Positions 26,441-36,485 are shown, counted from the stretch's first letter. The stretch is DNA of 64,000 nt from Algoriphagus sp. AGSA1 (GCF_021390545.1 NZ_JAJUWR010000018.1:1-64000); one strand, 5' to 3'. Notes: generated from the sequence alone by a model not told the origin. Numbers and translations: made by a program.

Positions 26441-28693
26441 ATGTCAATCAAAGACAAACAACTCATGGAAGAATCCACTCAAACACTGCACAAAGAGACT
26501 TTCCCTGTCACAGGCATGACCTGCGCAGCCTGCGCATCCAGTGTGGAAACAATTTTGGCACATACAGATGGGGTGAAGTCTGCCCAGGTAAATTTCGCCT
26601 CAAGCACCGTGTTGGTAGAATATTCGGATGAAATAAATCCTGAAGGCCTGAACGAAGCGCTTGCAGCAATAGGATATGGGCTGATCACAGAAACTGAAAA
26701 TGCAGATGAAACTGTCTCTGCAAACCAGGCTGAGCATTACCAAAAGCTAAAGAAACATACGATTGGTGCGACGATTCTTACCCTTCCTATTTTCATCATT
26801 GGGATGTTTTATATGCATTGGCATCCAGGGACTTGGATTTCCCTTGTTTTGGCTATTCCTGTGATGACCGTTTTTGGAAAGCGTTTTTTTATCAGTGCCT
26901 GGAAGCAAGCCACTCACAAAAGTGTCAACATGGACACACTGGTCGCGCTCAGTACAGGGATAGCTTTTACTTTTAGTTTGTTCAATACGCTGTTTCCGGA
27001 ATTCTGGGTCAGCCGGGGTTTTGAGCCGCATGTCTATTATGAAGCGGCCACGGTGATCATCACCTTTATTCTTTTCGGAAAATTGCTGGAGGAAAAAGCA
27101 AAGTCGAGAGCGTCCACTGCGCTCAAGAATTTGATGGGACTACAGCCAAAAACCTTGAAAACCATTGTAAATGGTCAAGAACAGGAAATCCCCATTTCCG
27201 CTGTTCAGAGAGGGGATGAAATCGTCGTGCGTCCAGGTGACAAAATCCCAGTGGATGGTAGAGTAATATCGGGAAATTCCTTTGTTGACGAAAGTATGAT
27301 CAGTGGCGAACCCATTGCCTTGGAGAAAGCAGAAGGTGATAAAGTGTTCGCAGGGACCATCAATCAAAAGGGCAGCTTCCATTTCAAAGCAGAGAAAGTC
27401 GGAAGTGAAACTCTTCTATCCCAGATCATCAAGCGGGTGCAGGAAGCACAGGGCAGCAAAGCCCCTGTCCAGAAATTGGTGGATAAAATAGCCTCGATCT
27501 TTGTCCCTGTAGTCATTGGCATTTCGATTCTGACCTTTTTTGTTTGGATGCTTATCGGAGGAGAGGATGCGCTTTCGCATGCTGTCTTGAATGCTGTCGC
27601 TGTGTTGGTGATTGCCTGTCCCTGTGCATTGGGATTGGCCACGCCTACTGCTATCATGGTCGGGATTGGTAAAGGCGCCGAGAACAATATCCTTATCAAA
27701 GACGCTGAAAGTCTGGAAATAGCCCACAAGGTCAATGCAATTATTCTGGATAAAACCGGGACCATCACCGCTGGAAAACCGACCGTTTCGGATATTGGTT
27801 GGGAAAATGAAACATTGAAAAACACTTTTGCCCCTATCCTACTTGCCATAGAGTCAAAATCTGAGCATCCTCTGGCAGATGCAGTGGGCAAAAAGTTAAG
27901 AGAAGATGGTTTCTCTGCAGAGTCTGTCTCAGATTTTCAAAGTTTGACAGGGCAAGGAGTGGAAGCCAAAAATCCCTCAGGCCAAAAGTTCTTTGTTGGG
28001 AATGCCAAATTGATCCAACTGAATGACATTTCGATTAGTCCGCACTTAAATAAGTTGGCTACAACCTGGAGTAATGAGGCCAGAACCGTGGTATTCTTTG
28101 GCAATGAGCAATCAGTCCTTTCGGTAATTGCTATTTCCGATGAGATCAAAGCCAGTTCGAAATCAGCAATCTTAAAGTTAAAAGAGCAAGGTATTGACGT
28201 GTATATGCTTACCGGGGATAGTCAACAGACTGCGGCTTCAGTTGCCCAACAAGTCGGATTGACTGATTTCAAAGCGGAGGTGATGCCTTCTGATAAATCA
28301 GAGTTCGTCAAAGAACTTCAAGCAAAAGGTAAAATTGTAGCAATGGTCGGTGATGGCATCAATGACTCAGAAGCATTGGCACAGGCAGATATCAGTATCG
28401 CCATGGGACACGGCTCGGACATTGCGATGGATGTGGCAAAAATGACCATAGTTTCCTCCGATCTTGAAGTCATTCCCAAAGCCCTCAATTTATCCGGTCA
28501 AACTGTACGGGGTATTAAGGAAAACCTCTTCTGGGCATTTATTTACAATTTGATCGGCATCCCTATTGCCGCCGGGGTTTTATATCCTATCAATGGATTC
28601 TTGCTCGATCCTATGATCGCGGGTGCCGCAATGGCCTTCAGTTCTGTGTCGGTAGTATTGAATAGCCTTAGACTAAAAAAGAAACGCATCTAA
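26441..28693 (+). CDS. copA: Copper-exporting P1B-type ATPase (CPC type)
   Basis: This 750-residue ATPase exports Cu(I) from the cytoplasm. It has one HMA domain with GMTCAAC (C28 and C31), eight membrane helices, a CPC site (C393, P394, C395), the phosphorylation motif DKTGTIT (D437), TGD (MLTGDS) and [14 protein letters not shown]. The CPC site and single HMA domain place it with CopA. Another start at 26465 (MEESTQ) is possible. It opens the copper island after the AT-rich desert, and no CopY, CsoR or CueR regulator is adjacent. Confidence 0.95.
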   Translation: MSIKDKQLMEESTQTLHKETFPVTGMTCAACASSVETILAHTDGVKSAQVNFASSTVLVEYSDEINPEGLNEALAAIGYGLITETENADETVSANQAEHYQKLKKHTIGATILTLPIFIIGMFYMHWHPGTWISLVLAIPVMTVFGKRFFISAWKQATHKSVNMDTLVALSTGIAFTFSLFNTLFPEFWVSRGFEPHVYYEAATVIITFILFGKLLEEKAKSRASTALKNLMGLQPKTLKTIVNGQEQEIPISAVQRGDEIVVRPGDKIPVDGRVISGNSFVDESMISGEPIALEKAEGDKVFAGTINQKGSFHFKAEKVGSETLLSQIIKRVQEAQGSKAPVQKLVDKIASIFVPVVIGISILTFFVWMLIGGEDALSHAVLNAVAVLVIACPCALGLATPTAIMVGIGKGAENNILIKDAESLEIAHKVNAIILDKTGTITAGKPTVSDIGWENETLKNTFAPILLAIESKSEHPLADAVGKKLREDGFSAESVSDFQSLTGQGVEAKNPSGQKFFVGNAKLIQLNDISISPHLNKLATTWSNEARTVVFFGNEQSVLSVIAISDEIKASSKSAILKLKEQGIDVYMLTGDSQQTAASVAQQVGLTDFKAEVMPSDKSEFVKELQAKGKIVAMVGDGINDSEALAQADISIAMGHGSDIAMDVAKMTIVSSDLEVIPKALNLSGQTVRGIKENLFWAFIYNLIGIPIAAGVLYPINGFLLDPMIAGAAMAFSSVSVVLNSLRLKKKRI

Positions 28694-28735
28694 AGTTCAT
28701 TATTCATCTGTAAAATTCATTATTCGACAATTAAT

Positions 28736-28876
28736 CAAAAGACAAGAATCAAGATTTGAGAACCAAGAAATAAGTATAAAGTAGCTATTGTCAAGACGAT
28801 AGATACAAAAGTCTAGAACCTAGAAAAAAGTACCAAGTATGAAGAAATAAGATTCAAGAGCCTAGAATCTGAAATA
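28736..28876. repeat. CAAGA-type dispersed repeat, long copy
   Basis: This run is made of variants of AAGAATCAAGA, GAACCAAGAA and AGATTCAAGAGCCTAGAATC. It is the longest of several similar intergenic runs and has no open frame. It may be scattered repeat debris, and resembles spacer filler seen in other Cytophagales. Confidence 0.5.
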
Positions 28877-28888
28877 ACCCCTCGACTC

Positions 28889-28910
28889 CCTGCCTACCGG
28901 GACAGGCAGG
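28889..28910. repeat. GC-rich palindrome CCTGCCT...AGGCAGG
   Basis: CCTGCCT (28889-28895) and AGGCAGG (28904-28910) enclose an eight-base loop. The same hairpin type is embedded in several leader elements (4985, 11476, 15310, 20040, 51700), which suggests a small mobile REP-like unit. Confidence 0.55.
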
Positions 28911-29016
28911 TGCTCAGGGTGATAACTTAAGTATAAAAGACCTTTCAACTTTACCACCTCCAAACCTTTGAACTAATATTTCAATCTTTCAATTTTCAAA
29001 TTTTACAATCCATAAA

Positions 29017-29226
29017 ATGAAAACTCAAAAATTCAAAACTAATATCGCTTGTGGCAATTGTCTCGCCAAGGTCACTCCTGTTTTAAATGCCGAATCCAAG
29101 ATCAATTCATGGTCTGTGGATTTGCAAAGTGAGGACAGGATTCTAACTGTGGAGTCTGACGACATCACTTCTGATGAAGTATTTAAAACTGTCCTAAAAG
29201 CGGGATTTATCGCAAAACCGGAGTAA
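29017..29226 (+). CDS. Small HMA-domain metal-binding protein
   Basis: This 69-residue ferredoxin-like heavy-metal-associated domain has CGNC (C12 and C15) in the metal loop. It is probably a cytoplasmic copper chaperone delivering Cu(I) to the CopA ATPase upstream. The loop is IACGNC rather than GMTCxxC, so the met-thr part is lost; metal specificity may differ. A strong hairpin follows. Confidence 0.85.
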   Translation: MKTQKFKTNIACGNCLAKVTPVLNAESKINSWSVDLQSEDRILTVESDDITSDEVFKTVLKAGFIAKPE

Positions 29227-29244
29227 ATTAATTGTGAGAATTAA

Positions 29245-29275
29245 AACCTTCGAGGTTTTGAAAACCTCGAAGGTT
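29245..29275. repeat. Perfect 15-base inverted repeat
   Basis: AACCTTCGAGGTTTT (29245-29259) is repeated in inverse at 29261-29275 around a single G. A degenerate relative is at 30182-30214. It may act as a hairpin in the transcript after the HMA gene, but it has no T-run. Confidence 0.7.
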
Positions 29276-29303
29276 AAACAACGCATGCATTCTGCTATCT
29301 GCA

Positions 29304-29330
29304 GCACGGGATTTGCAATCCCGTGCTTTT
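29304..29330 (+). terminator. Rho-independent terminator
   Basis: GCACGGGATT (29304-29313) pairs with AATCCCGTGC (29317-29326), loop TGC, followed by TTTT. It separates the small HMA gene from the AAA ATPase. Confidence 0.75.
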
Positions 29331-29355
29331 ATCCAATTCTAACCTCTAACCCCCC

Positions 29356-30141
29356 ATGTACTTCCTCCATCAGATTTACCTTCCCTCTAACAATAGTTCG
29401 ATGTTCCCTTATTCTATTAAATCTTTGACTGAATTGGGATCTATGACTTTCGGAAATCCGGTGACGGTTTTTGTTGGAGAAAATGGGTCGGGAAAGTCAA
29501 CGCTACTTAAAGCACTGGCGATCAAGTTGAATTTACCTGCTATTGGTAGCACTGATTTGGAGCAAGACGAAACACTTGATGGAGTCAAATCCTATGGAGA
29601 AAGTATAGTTACCCGATGGAACAATAAAGCATATCGTGGCTTTTTCTTCAGAGCTGAAGATTACTTTGGCTTTGTGAAGCGCCTTCGGATCCTGGACGAT
29701 GAACTAAAAGGGGACATCGTCGATTTCGAAAAAAGATTGAGCGGATCTGGATTAAAATTGGCTGTGGGAGCTGTACAGGGGCAAAAAGAAGCTCTTCTAC
29801 GTAAATATGGGAATCTTACCGAAGTTTCCCACGGAGAGGGTTTTCTAAAAGTCCTGGAAGGCCGATTGCAAGCAGAAGGAATTTACCTGATTGACGAACC
29901 TGAGGCAGCCCTTTCGCCCCAGCGGCAACTGGCACTTTTCTCCCTGATCAAAAATCTGGCTGAAAATCATGGTTGCCAGTTTATCATAGCCACACACTCC
30001 CCTATCTTAATGACTCTTCCCAATGCGACGATATTCCAGTTTGGAGATAAAATTCAGAAAGTTAATTATCAGGAAACAGAGCACTTTACTATTTTGAAAA
30101 ACTTCCTTAATAATCCAGATGTTTTCCTGCGGCATTTGTAG
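29356..30141 (+). CDS. AAA/ABC-like predicted ATPase
   Basis: This 261-residue soluble ATPase has Walker A GENGSGKST (41-49), an ABC-like region, Walker B IYLIDEPEAALS (about 177-188) and a switch histidine in IATHSP. It matches the family of small stand-alone AAA_15/AAA_21-type predicted ATPases that are related to the SMC/ABC branch and have no known function. It is flanked by a terminator and by palindromic repeats, so it is probably a passenger in the copper island and not part of it. Confidence 0.85.
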   Translation: MYFLHQIYLPSNNSSMFPYSIKSLTELGSMTFGNPVTVFVGENGSGKSTLLKALAIKLNLPAIGSTDLEQDETLDGVKSYGESIVTRWNNKAYRGFFFRAEDYFGFVKRLRILDDELKGDIVDFEKRLSGSGLKLAVGAVQGQKEALLRKYGNLTEVSHGEGFLKVLEGRLQAEGIYLIDEPEAALSPQRQLALFSLIKNLAENHGCQFIIATHSPILMTLPNATIFQFGDKIQKVNYQETEHFTILKNFLNNPDVFLRHL

Positions 30142-30181
30142 CTGTATGGAATATGCGATAACATTCTAATACGTACAGTGA

Positions 30182-30214
30182 AAATCTTCGGGGTTTTAGA
30201 AATCCCAAAGGTTA
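30182..30214. repeat. Degenerate copy of the 29245 palindrome
   Basis: AATCTTCGGGGTTTT and GAAATCCCAAAGGTT match the arms of the perfect palindrome at 29245-29275 with a few changes. The two copies flank the AAA ATPase gene. Confidence 0.45.
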
Positions 30215-30259
30215 ATTACCTTCAGGTTCCAAACAAGAAAACAGTCTCGTAAAGCATCA

Positions 30260-30685
30260 ATGAAAATCCTGTTACTTTCCTTCCTGGCATTAATTTGCAG
30301 CCAAGTTTTAGCCCAACAAGCTCCTTTGCTTCCAATTGTAAGATCAGAAATAAAGGGAATAAACATCTATGGCAAAACTGTCGATAACCAGACCCGATGT
30401 CAGCACTGGCATTCGGATCTGGATATCATTGCCATCAAATTCAAATGCTGCGGGAAGTACTATCCATGCTTTTCATGTCATGAGGAAGAAGCTGATCACA
30501 AGCATGAAATCTGGCCTAAAGCAGAGTTTGGTTCCAAAGCAATCCTTTGTGGAGTATGTGGTACTGAACTGACAATCTCGGAATATCAGTCCAGTGGCAA
30601 TACATGCCCAAAATGTACTGCCGCTTTCAACCCAGGTTGTAGCAAGCATTATCATTTATACTTTGAGACAGATTCGGATAATTGA
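30260..30685 (+). CDS. CHY-type zinc-finger protein with a signal peptide
   Basis: This 141-residue protein begins with a clear signal peptide (1-18, SQVLA then QQ). The rest is a complete CHY zinc finger: C47 and H49, C63-C64, C70, C73-H74, H80, C97, C100, C116, C119, C127, H130 and H132 (with IIAIKFKCC, YYPC, CGVCG, NTCPKC and FNPGCSKH). The domain is usually cytoplasmic or mitochondrial and coordinates three zinc ions. An exported form beside copper efflux genes suggests metal binding in the periplasm. No HTH or enzyme motif is present. Confidence 0.88.
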   Translation: MKILLLSFLALICSQVLAQQAPLLPIVRSEIKGINIYGKTVDNQTRCQHWHSDLDIIAIKFKCCGKYYPCFSCHEEEADHKHEIWPKAEFGSKAILCGVCGTELTISEYQSSGNTCPKCTAAFNPGCSKHYHLYFETDSDN

Positions 30686-30813
30686 ACCCATTAAACATTT
30701 GATAGCTAATTAATTATCAATAAATTACAAAAAATTCTAATTTATAAGATTCATTAACTGGTTGGAAAAATCAAACCTACTGAACATTAATCCGTAATTT
30801 TAACCTGTTGAAA

Positions 30814-30925
30814 TCGAGCATGTCGTAGGCAACACACAAAGAGATGATTATTAACCACGCGAGATTCTCCCGAATCAAGTTCGGGACAGGCTATGTGGCT
30901 GATAAAAATCAATTATAAACACATG
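30814..30925 (+). promoter_or_regulatory. Dispersed leader element, copy F
   Basis: TCGAGCATGTCGTAGGCAAC, ACACAAAGAGATGATTATT, then CGCGAGATTCT, a hairpin CCCGAATCAAGTTCGGG, ACAGGCTATGTGGCTGATAA and CAATTATAAACACATGAAA at 30923. It is an exact match to copies A and H in the last 19 bases. It lies between the CHY and HYC_CC_PP genes, inside the island. Confidence 0.7.
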
Positions 30926-31339
30926 AAAAAGCAAATTTCCATAGCCCTGGCACTTCTGCTGATGTTCTCAAACATCGGAATGGCCAAGAGCACCCATCTA
31001 TGCATGGGTTCAGAAATGATGGCGGAATTTGGAATCGCAATTAAGCATCTGGATTGTGGAATGGGCAACTCGCACGAAGAGGAGTTGCCAGACTCAGAAC
31101 AAAGCATAAACCCTATTGAGTGCTGTCAGAATCAATTCGAGCTGGTTCAAAACGATAAGGATCAAAATCTCAAGGTCCTACAAATCGATGCTGCCCAACT
31201 GGTTTTTATAGCAGCATTTACACAATCGTTTATCTTCAACATTGCCGTAACGTCTGATGACAGGCGACCACAACCCTACTTAATCCCCCCCACGATTGAA
31301 AAGGACTTTAATGTTCTGTTTCAATCCTTCTTGATTTAA
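30923..31339 (+). CDS. HYC_CC_PP family exported protein
   Basis: This 138-residue protein has a signal peptide (1-21), then HLC (H25, C27), ECC (C67-C68) and a C-terminal PP (about 123-124), the motif set that names the family. It is usually found directly before CusA-type pumps in Bacteroidota, as here. It probably binds copper in the periplasm. The open frame begins 10 codons upstream at 30893, but the leader ends at the ATG at 30923, where the signal peptide starts, so this start is preferred. Confidence 0.85.
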   Translation: MKKQISIALALLLMFSNIGMAKSTHLCMGSEMMAEFGIAIKHLDCGMGNSHEEELPDSEQSINPIECCQNQFELVQNDKDQNLKVLQIDAAQLVFIAAFTQSFIFNIAVTSDDRRPQPYLIPPTIEKDFNVLFQSFLI

Positions 31340-31432
31340 TTCTTCCTGGTAGTAGGTCATAAGACCTCTTTTTAGCTAATGGAATAAATCCATAGCTCCT
31401 TCTATTTTATTTCTTTATACCAGGATTAAATC

Positions 31433-34400
31433 ATGCTTAACTCGATTATCAAATATTTTCTGGAAAATAAACTTGTTACTTTTCTTCTGCTGATCGCTTT
31501 GATTGCCGGAGGAATTGCAACAGCTCCTTTTGGATGGAAAGTAGGCGCCCTGCCTTCTGATCCAGTTCCCGTGGATGCTATTCCCGATATTGGTGAGAAC
31601 CAACAGATTGTCTTTACCCAATGGCCTGGCCGATCCCCACAAGACATTGAAGATCAAATTTCATATCCCTTAACAACCTATTTGCTTGGGCTCCCTGGAG
31701 TGAAATCAATTCGTAGCTCCTCTATTTTCGGTTTTTCCAGTATCTATATCATTTTCGACGAAGGCACCGAATTTTACTGGTCCAGGTCTAGAATCCTGGA
31801 GAAACTCAATTCATTACCTTCAGGATTACTTCCTGAAGCGGTACAACCTGCATTGGGACCGGATGCCACTGCATTAGGTCAAGTTTACTGGTACACCTTG
31901 GAAGGAAGAGATGCCGAAGGAAACCCAACAGGTGGGTGGGACTTGCATGAGATTCGATCTGTTCAGGATTTTTTTGTGAAGTATGGGCTCAATGCCGTGG
32001 AAGGAGTTTCCGAGGTGGCTTCCATAGGTGGTTTTGTGCAGGAATATCAAGTTGATGTGAATCCGGATGCCTTAAAAGCGTACAACATCCCTTTGGACAA
32101 AGTGATGCTGGCCGTCAAACAGAGCAACCGTGATGTGGGTGCCAAGACCGTTGAGATCAATCAGGCCGAATACCTGGTAAGAGGCCTGGGCTATCTCAAA
32201 AACGTCGAAGATCTGGAGCTGGCAGTAGTAGATGTCAAAGATAATGTTCCCATCAGAATCAAAGATATCGGAGTGGTAAGTCTTGGCCCTGCAAATCGAA
32301 GAGGGCTTTTGGATAAAGATGGCGCAGAGGTAGTTGGAGGTGTCGTAGTGGCGCGATACGGTTCCAATCCACTTCAGGTAATCAACAATCTGAAAGAAAA
32401 GATCAAAGAAATTGCCCCAGGCCTACCACGTAAAACACTGGATGATGGAAGGGTAAGCCAACTCACAATAGTTCCGTTTTACGACCGCTCTACACTGATC
32501 CAAGAAACATTGGGAACCCTGGAAGAAGCACTTTCATTGGAAATCCTTATTACTATTCTGGTAGTGATAGTGATGGTTTACAATCTCAGAGCTTCTATCC
32601 TGATATCAAGTTTATTGCCTATTTCAATATTGATGGTATTTATAGCCATGCGGTATGTAGGAGTAGATGCAAATATCGTTGCGCTGTCAGGGATAGCAAT
32701 TGCGATTGGGACCATGGTGGATTTAGGAATTATTCTTTCCGAAAACATCCTAAAACATATAGACGAAGCACCTGCAGAGCAGAAATTAATTACCACAATC
32801 TATAAAGGTTCATCAGAAGTAGCCACCGCCATTCTTACGGCAGTCTCTACCACTATTGTCAGTTTTATACCCGTGTTCACTATGGAAGCTGCTGAGGGAA
32901 AACTTTTTGGCCCTTTGGCTTATACGAAGACTTTTGCACTGATTGCAGCGCTGATCGTCTCGCTATTGATCTTACCCATGCTTGCCCATCTTTTCTTTGG
33001 CTTTAAACTAACCAGTAAAAGAAGTAAAATAGCAGGCAATGCAGTGCTGGCAATTTCAGGTATTCTTGCCTTGATTTATGGATATTCTTGGTCAGGGATC
33101 ATGCTTCTGGCCTTTGTAGTAATTGGTCTTTTCAAATACATCGTAGAAACCAAGCCTATTGACCTACCACTACAAATACGGCCTGTCTATAATCGCCTAG
33201 AAATCATTTTAGTAATAGCCGGAGTGATATGGCTTCTGGCAAGCTATTGGTTACCCTTAGGCCCAGGCAAATCCTTACTGACAAATGTGATTTTTGTGGG
33301 TATTTTGGTAAGTGTGATACTTGGGGCATTCAGTGCTCTCGAAATCTTCTACAAACGCATACTCATCTGGTGTCTGGATCATAAAGCGGCTTTCCTTACT
33401 ATTCCAACCATCCTGATCTTACTTGGGGGAACCATATGGATGGGCTTTACTAAGATTTTTGCTTTTATCCCGGCAGTCACCCATGTGGTCGGATGGAATA
33501 TCGAATCAGGCAAATTCTGGTCTAACCTGGATCATATGTTTCCCGGTATGCAGAAAGAATTTATGCCCTCCCTGGATGAAGGAAGCTTTCTGCTAATGCC
33601 AACAGCCATGCCCCATTCCGGTATTGCCTTTAACAGGAAAGTAATAGGACAGCTGGACATGCTGCTTACCAGTATCCCGGAAGTAGCACTTACAGTCGGG
33701 AAATTGGGGCGGGCGGAATCGGCTTTGGATCCGGCTCCCATTTCCATGTACGAAAACATAATCAATTATAAACCGGAGTATCAACTTAATAAAAAAGGCC
33801 ATCGACAACGCTTCAAAACGGACAAAGAAGGACGTTTTATTTTTACTAGCGGGGATACACTAAGCAATCAGGAAGCTATAGAAAAAGCTACACCTACAAC
33901 TGGACTAATTGAGGATGAAGACGGACTCTACTTTAGAAACTGGAGGGAAACTATCCATTCTCCGGATGATATATGGAACGAAATCATAGCGGTAACCAAA
34001 ATCCCTGGCATCACTTCCGCGCCTAAACTCCAGCCGATTGAAACCCGTCTGGTCATGCTCCAAACCGGTATGCGTGCGCCAATGGGGATTAAAGTCTATG
34101 GTCCAGACCTTCAGACTATCGAAGACTTTGGCATACAGGTGGAAAATATTCTCAAAGAAGTGCCTTCGGTCAAGCAGGAAGCAATTTTTGCAGATCGGAT
34201 TGTAGGCAAGCCCTATTTGCAACTGAATATTGACCGTGAGTTAATCGCTCGGTATGGTTTGAGCATAGAATCGGTTCAGCAGGTGATAGAAACTGCCATT
34301 GGGGGCATGAATATCACCAACACAGTAGAAGGCAGACAACGGTTTCCTGTACGTGTACGCTATCCCAGGGAACTCCGGGATGATCCCGAATCGCTGGGGA

Positions 34401-35251
34401 AAATTCTGGTCCCCACTCCTACCGGAGCACAGGTTCCGCTTAGTCAGCTCGTGAAATTTGAATACCTACGTGGTCCTCAGGCAATCAAAAGTGAGGACAC
34501 CTTCTTGGTAGGATATGTTCTCTTTGACAAAAAAGATGGTTTCTCAGAAGTAACTGTAGTGGAAGATGCCAGAGAGCTCATCCAAAGCAGGATTGATTCC
34601 GGAGAATTGGAAGTGCCACAAGGCGTGAGTTATAAATTCTCTGGAAGCTACGAAAATCAGGTACGTGCAGAGAAAAGACTCAGTATTATTGTTCCGGTGG
34701 TCCTTCTGATCATATTCCTGATTTTATATTTCCAGTTCCGCTCCGTGGCTACTTCATTGATGGTTTTCACAGGTATTGCCATGGCTTTTAGTGGGGCTTT
34801 TATCTTGCTTTGGTTATACGGTCAATCATGGTTTGGAGACTTCAGCTTCTTTGGGACGAATTTCCGCAACCTCTTTCAAATCCAAACCATCAACCTAAGT
34901 GTCGCTGTATGGGTTGGTTTCATCGCTTTGTTTGGTATTGCCACAGATGACGGTGTGCTGATGGCAACCTATTTGGACCAAAGTTTTGCCAAAAACAAGA
35001 CTGACAATTTCAGAGGTATACGAATAGCGATAGTTGAAGCCGGTCAGCGCAGAATCAAGCCAGCTATTATGACTTCAGCCACCACAATTATTGCCTTATT
35101 GCCAATTTTGACTTCTACAGGCAGAGGTTCTGATATCATGATCCCTATGGCCATCCCTGCTTTCGGGGGAATGATCGTAGCGGCTATCACCTACTTTATT
35201 GTTCCCGTGCTGTACTCCATCCGGGAGGAACGAAAACTTAAAAAAAGCTGA
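31433..35251 (+). CDS. cusA: CusA/CzcA-type heavy-metal RND efflux pump
   Basis: This 1272-residue inner-membrane pump takes copper or silver from periplasm to the outside with CusB and TolC. It has the N-terminal helix, large periplasmic loops, GTMVDLGIILSENI in the fourth helix (proton relay aspartate and glutamate), and MQKEFMPSLDEGSFLLMP. It is over 200 residues longer than E. coli CusA, owing to extra hydrophobic segments between about residues 530 and 660 and a polar insertion near 770-840, as in other Bacteroidota. It overlaps nothing and is followed two bases later by TolC. Confidence 0.93.
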   Translation: MLNSIIKYFLENKLVTFLLLIALIAGGIATAPFGWKVGALPSDPVPVDAIPDIGENQQIVFTQWPGRSPQDIEDQISYPLTTYLLGLPGVKSIRSSSIFGFSSIYIIFDEGTEFYWSRSRILEKLNSLPSGLLPEAVQPALGPDATALGQVYWYTLEGRDAEGNPTGGWDLHEIRSVQDFFVKYGLNAVEGVSEVASIGGFVQEYQVDVNPDALKAYNIPLDKVMLAVKQSNRDVGAKTVEINQAEYLVRGLGYLKNVEDLELAVVDVKDNVPIRIKDIGVVSLGPANRRGLLDKDGAEVVGGVVVARYGSNPLQVINNLKEKIKEIAPGLPRKTLDDGRVSQLTIVPFYDRSTLIQETLGTLEEALSLEILITILVVIVMVYNLRASILISSLLPISILMVFIAMRYVGVDANIVALSGIAIAIGTMVDLGIILSENILKHIDEAPAEQKLITTIYKGSSEVATAILTAVSTTIVSFIPVFTMEAAEGKLFGPLAYTKTFALIAALIVSLLILPMLAHLFFGFKLTSKRSKIAGNAVLAISGILALIYGYSWSGIMLLAFVVIGLFKYIVETKPIDLPLQIRPVYNRLEIILVIAGVIWLLASYWLPLGPGKSLLTNVIFVGILVSVILGAFSALEIFYKRILIWCLDHKAAFLTIPTILILLGGTIWMGFTKIFAFIPAVTHVVGWNIESGKFWSNLDHMFPGMQKEFMPSLDEGSFLLMPTAMPHSGIAFNRKVIGQLDMLLTSIPEVALTVGKLGRAESALDPAPISMYENIINYKPEYQLNKKGHRQRFKTDKEGRFIFTSGDTLSNQEAIEKATPTTGLIEDEDGLYFRNWRETIHSPDDIWNEIIAVTKIPGITSAPKLQPIETRLVMLQTGMRAPMGIKVYGPDLQTIEDFGIQVENILKEVPSVKQEAIFADRIVGKPYLQLNIDRELIARYGLSIESVQQVIETAIGGMNITNTVEGRQRFPVRVRYPRELRDDPESLGKILVPTPTGAQVPLSQLVKFEYLRGPQAIKSEDTFLVGYVLFDKKDGFSEVTVVEDARELIQSRIDSGELEVPQGVSYKFSGSYENQVRAEKRLSIIVPVVLLIIFLILYFQFRSVATSLMVFTGIAMAFSGAFILLWLYGQSWFGDFSFFGTNFRNLFQIQTINLSVAVWVGFIALFGIATDDGVLMATYLDQSFAKNKTDNFRGIRIAIVEAGQRRIKPAIMTSATTIIALLPILTSTGRGSDIMIPMAIPAFGGMIVAAITYFIVPVLYSIREERKLKKS

Positions 35252-35253
35252 AA

Positions 35254-36483
35254 ATGAAAATCATCACACTTTCCCTTCTTTTGCTTCTGGGAGTTAGTTA
35301 TTCAGCAGCTGCGCAAAGCTTAGCCGACTATTTTCAACTAGGTGCCGAAAACAATCCAGGACTAAAAGCTAAATACAAGGCTTTTGAAGCAGCATTGGAA
35401 AAGATCCCCCAAGTAGGCTCTTTGCAAGATCCAAGCTTGTCATTTGGCTATTTTATCTCTCCTGTGGAAACCCGTGTAGGGCCGCAAAAAGCCCGTTTTT
35501 CGCTGACCCAGCTATTTCCTTGGTTTGGCACCTTAAAGGCACAAGAGGATGTGGCGGCCTTACAGGCCGAAGTGAAATATCAGGAATTTCTTGATGCAAA
35601 AAACCAGCTTTACAACCAGCTGGCCGCTGTGTATTATCCTCTTCTGGAGACCCATGAGTTAATTGCTATTGAGGAGGAAAACCTCCGCATCCTTGAAACC
35701 TACTATTCCCTTGCCACTTCCAAACTTGAAAATGGAACGGGATCACTCACTGATGCCCTCCGTGCGGACATAATGATCCAGGCCGCCAAGACGAACCTCG
35801 AGGTACTAAAGGTTAAAATAGAGGGAAGCAACTCATGGCTTAACTCATTGCTTTCACGGCCTCATGATTCCCCCGTTGAGATCTCAGAAAAGTTAGAAAT
35901 CAAAGCTGAGGAACGGGTGATTTCACCGGATTCTATCCCGTCCAACCCCTTGTTGGAGGGTGTGAACCTAAAAATTCAATCCAGTGAAGCCAGTAAGCGG
36001 GTAGCCCAAAAGCAAGGCATGCCAAAGCTAGGGGCGGGAGTGGATTATGTACTGGTGGGAGAACGAACAGATATGGTCATGCCTGATAACGGCAAAAATG
36101 TATTGATGCCCATGGTCACGATGAGTCTTCCGATTTTCCGTGGAAAATACAAGGGGGCTCAAAAAGAGGCTGAACTGACACAGGAGTCCTATAAACTGGA
36201 AAAAGAGGAGTTAAGCAATAAGCTTTACGGTTCCTATCACCGCTATTCTTCCGACATGAAAATCCAGGATGACCTGATCTCACTGTATGACAGACAAGTG
36301 TTGACTACCCAGCAAAACCTAGATCTTCTTTATAATTCCTATAGCAACTCGGGGAAGGATTTTGAAGAGGTTTTGAGTGTGCAACAGCAATTGCTGGAAT
36401 TAAAAAAAATGAAACTCAAAGCTATGGTAGCTTATAAAACATCCTTGGCGCAGATCAATTACATAACCGCCAAAACTTACTGA
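35254..36483 (+). CDS. TolC-family outer-membrane efflux protein
   Basis: This 409-residue protein has a signal peptide (1-19, SAAAQ) and the two helical outer-membrane efflux (OEP) repeats, with long coiled-coil segments and the characteristic GxxxxxLLxA-like parts (LEVLKVKIEGSNSWLNSLL). It starts two bases after the CusA stop and provides the outer-membrane channel for it. The protein is on the short side for the family. Confidence 0.92.
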   Translation: MKIITLSLLLLLGVSYSAAAQSLADYFQLGAENNPGLKAKYKAFEAALEKIPQVGSLQDPSLSFGYFISPVETRVGPQKARFSLTQLFPWFGTLKAQEDVAALQAEVKYQEFLDAKNQLYNQLAAVYYPLLETHELIAIEEENLRILETYYSLATSKLENGTGSLTDALRADIMIQAAKTNLEVLKVKIEGSNSWLNSLLSRPHDSPVEISEKLEIKAEERVISPDSIPSNPLLEGVNLKIQSSEASKRVAQKQGMPKLGAGVDYVLVGERTDMVMPDNGKNVLMPMVTMSLPIFRGKYKGAQKEAELTQESYKLEKEELSNKLYGSYHRYSSDMKIQDDLISLYDRQVLTTQQNLDLLYNSYSNSGKDFEEVLSVQQQLLELKKMKLKAMVAYKTSLAQINYITAKTY

Positions 36484-36485
36484 CT

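Larger units (their letters stand above)
28694..29016. other. Repeat-filled intergenic region
   Basis: About 320 bases without a gene. There are two near-identical 14-base words ending TTCATTATTC (28693-28724), a CAAGA-type low-complexity stretch (28736-28876), a CCTGCCT/AGGCAGG palindrome (28889-28910) and an AT-rich leader before the small HMA gene. Confidence 0.6.

Noticed and set aside
28690..28876. Possible CRISPR-like repeat array
   Set aside because: The repeats are irregular, short and without constant spacers, and no cas gene is present.
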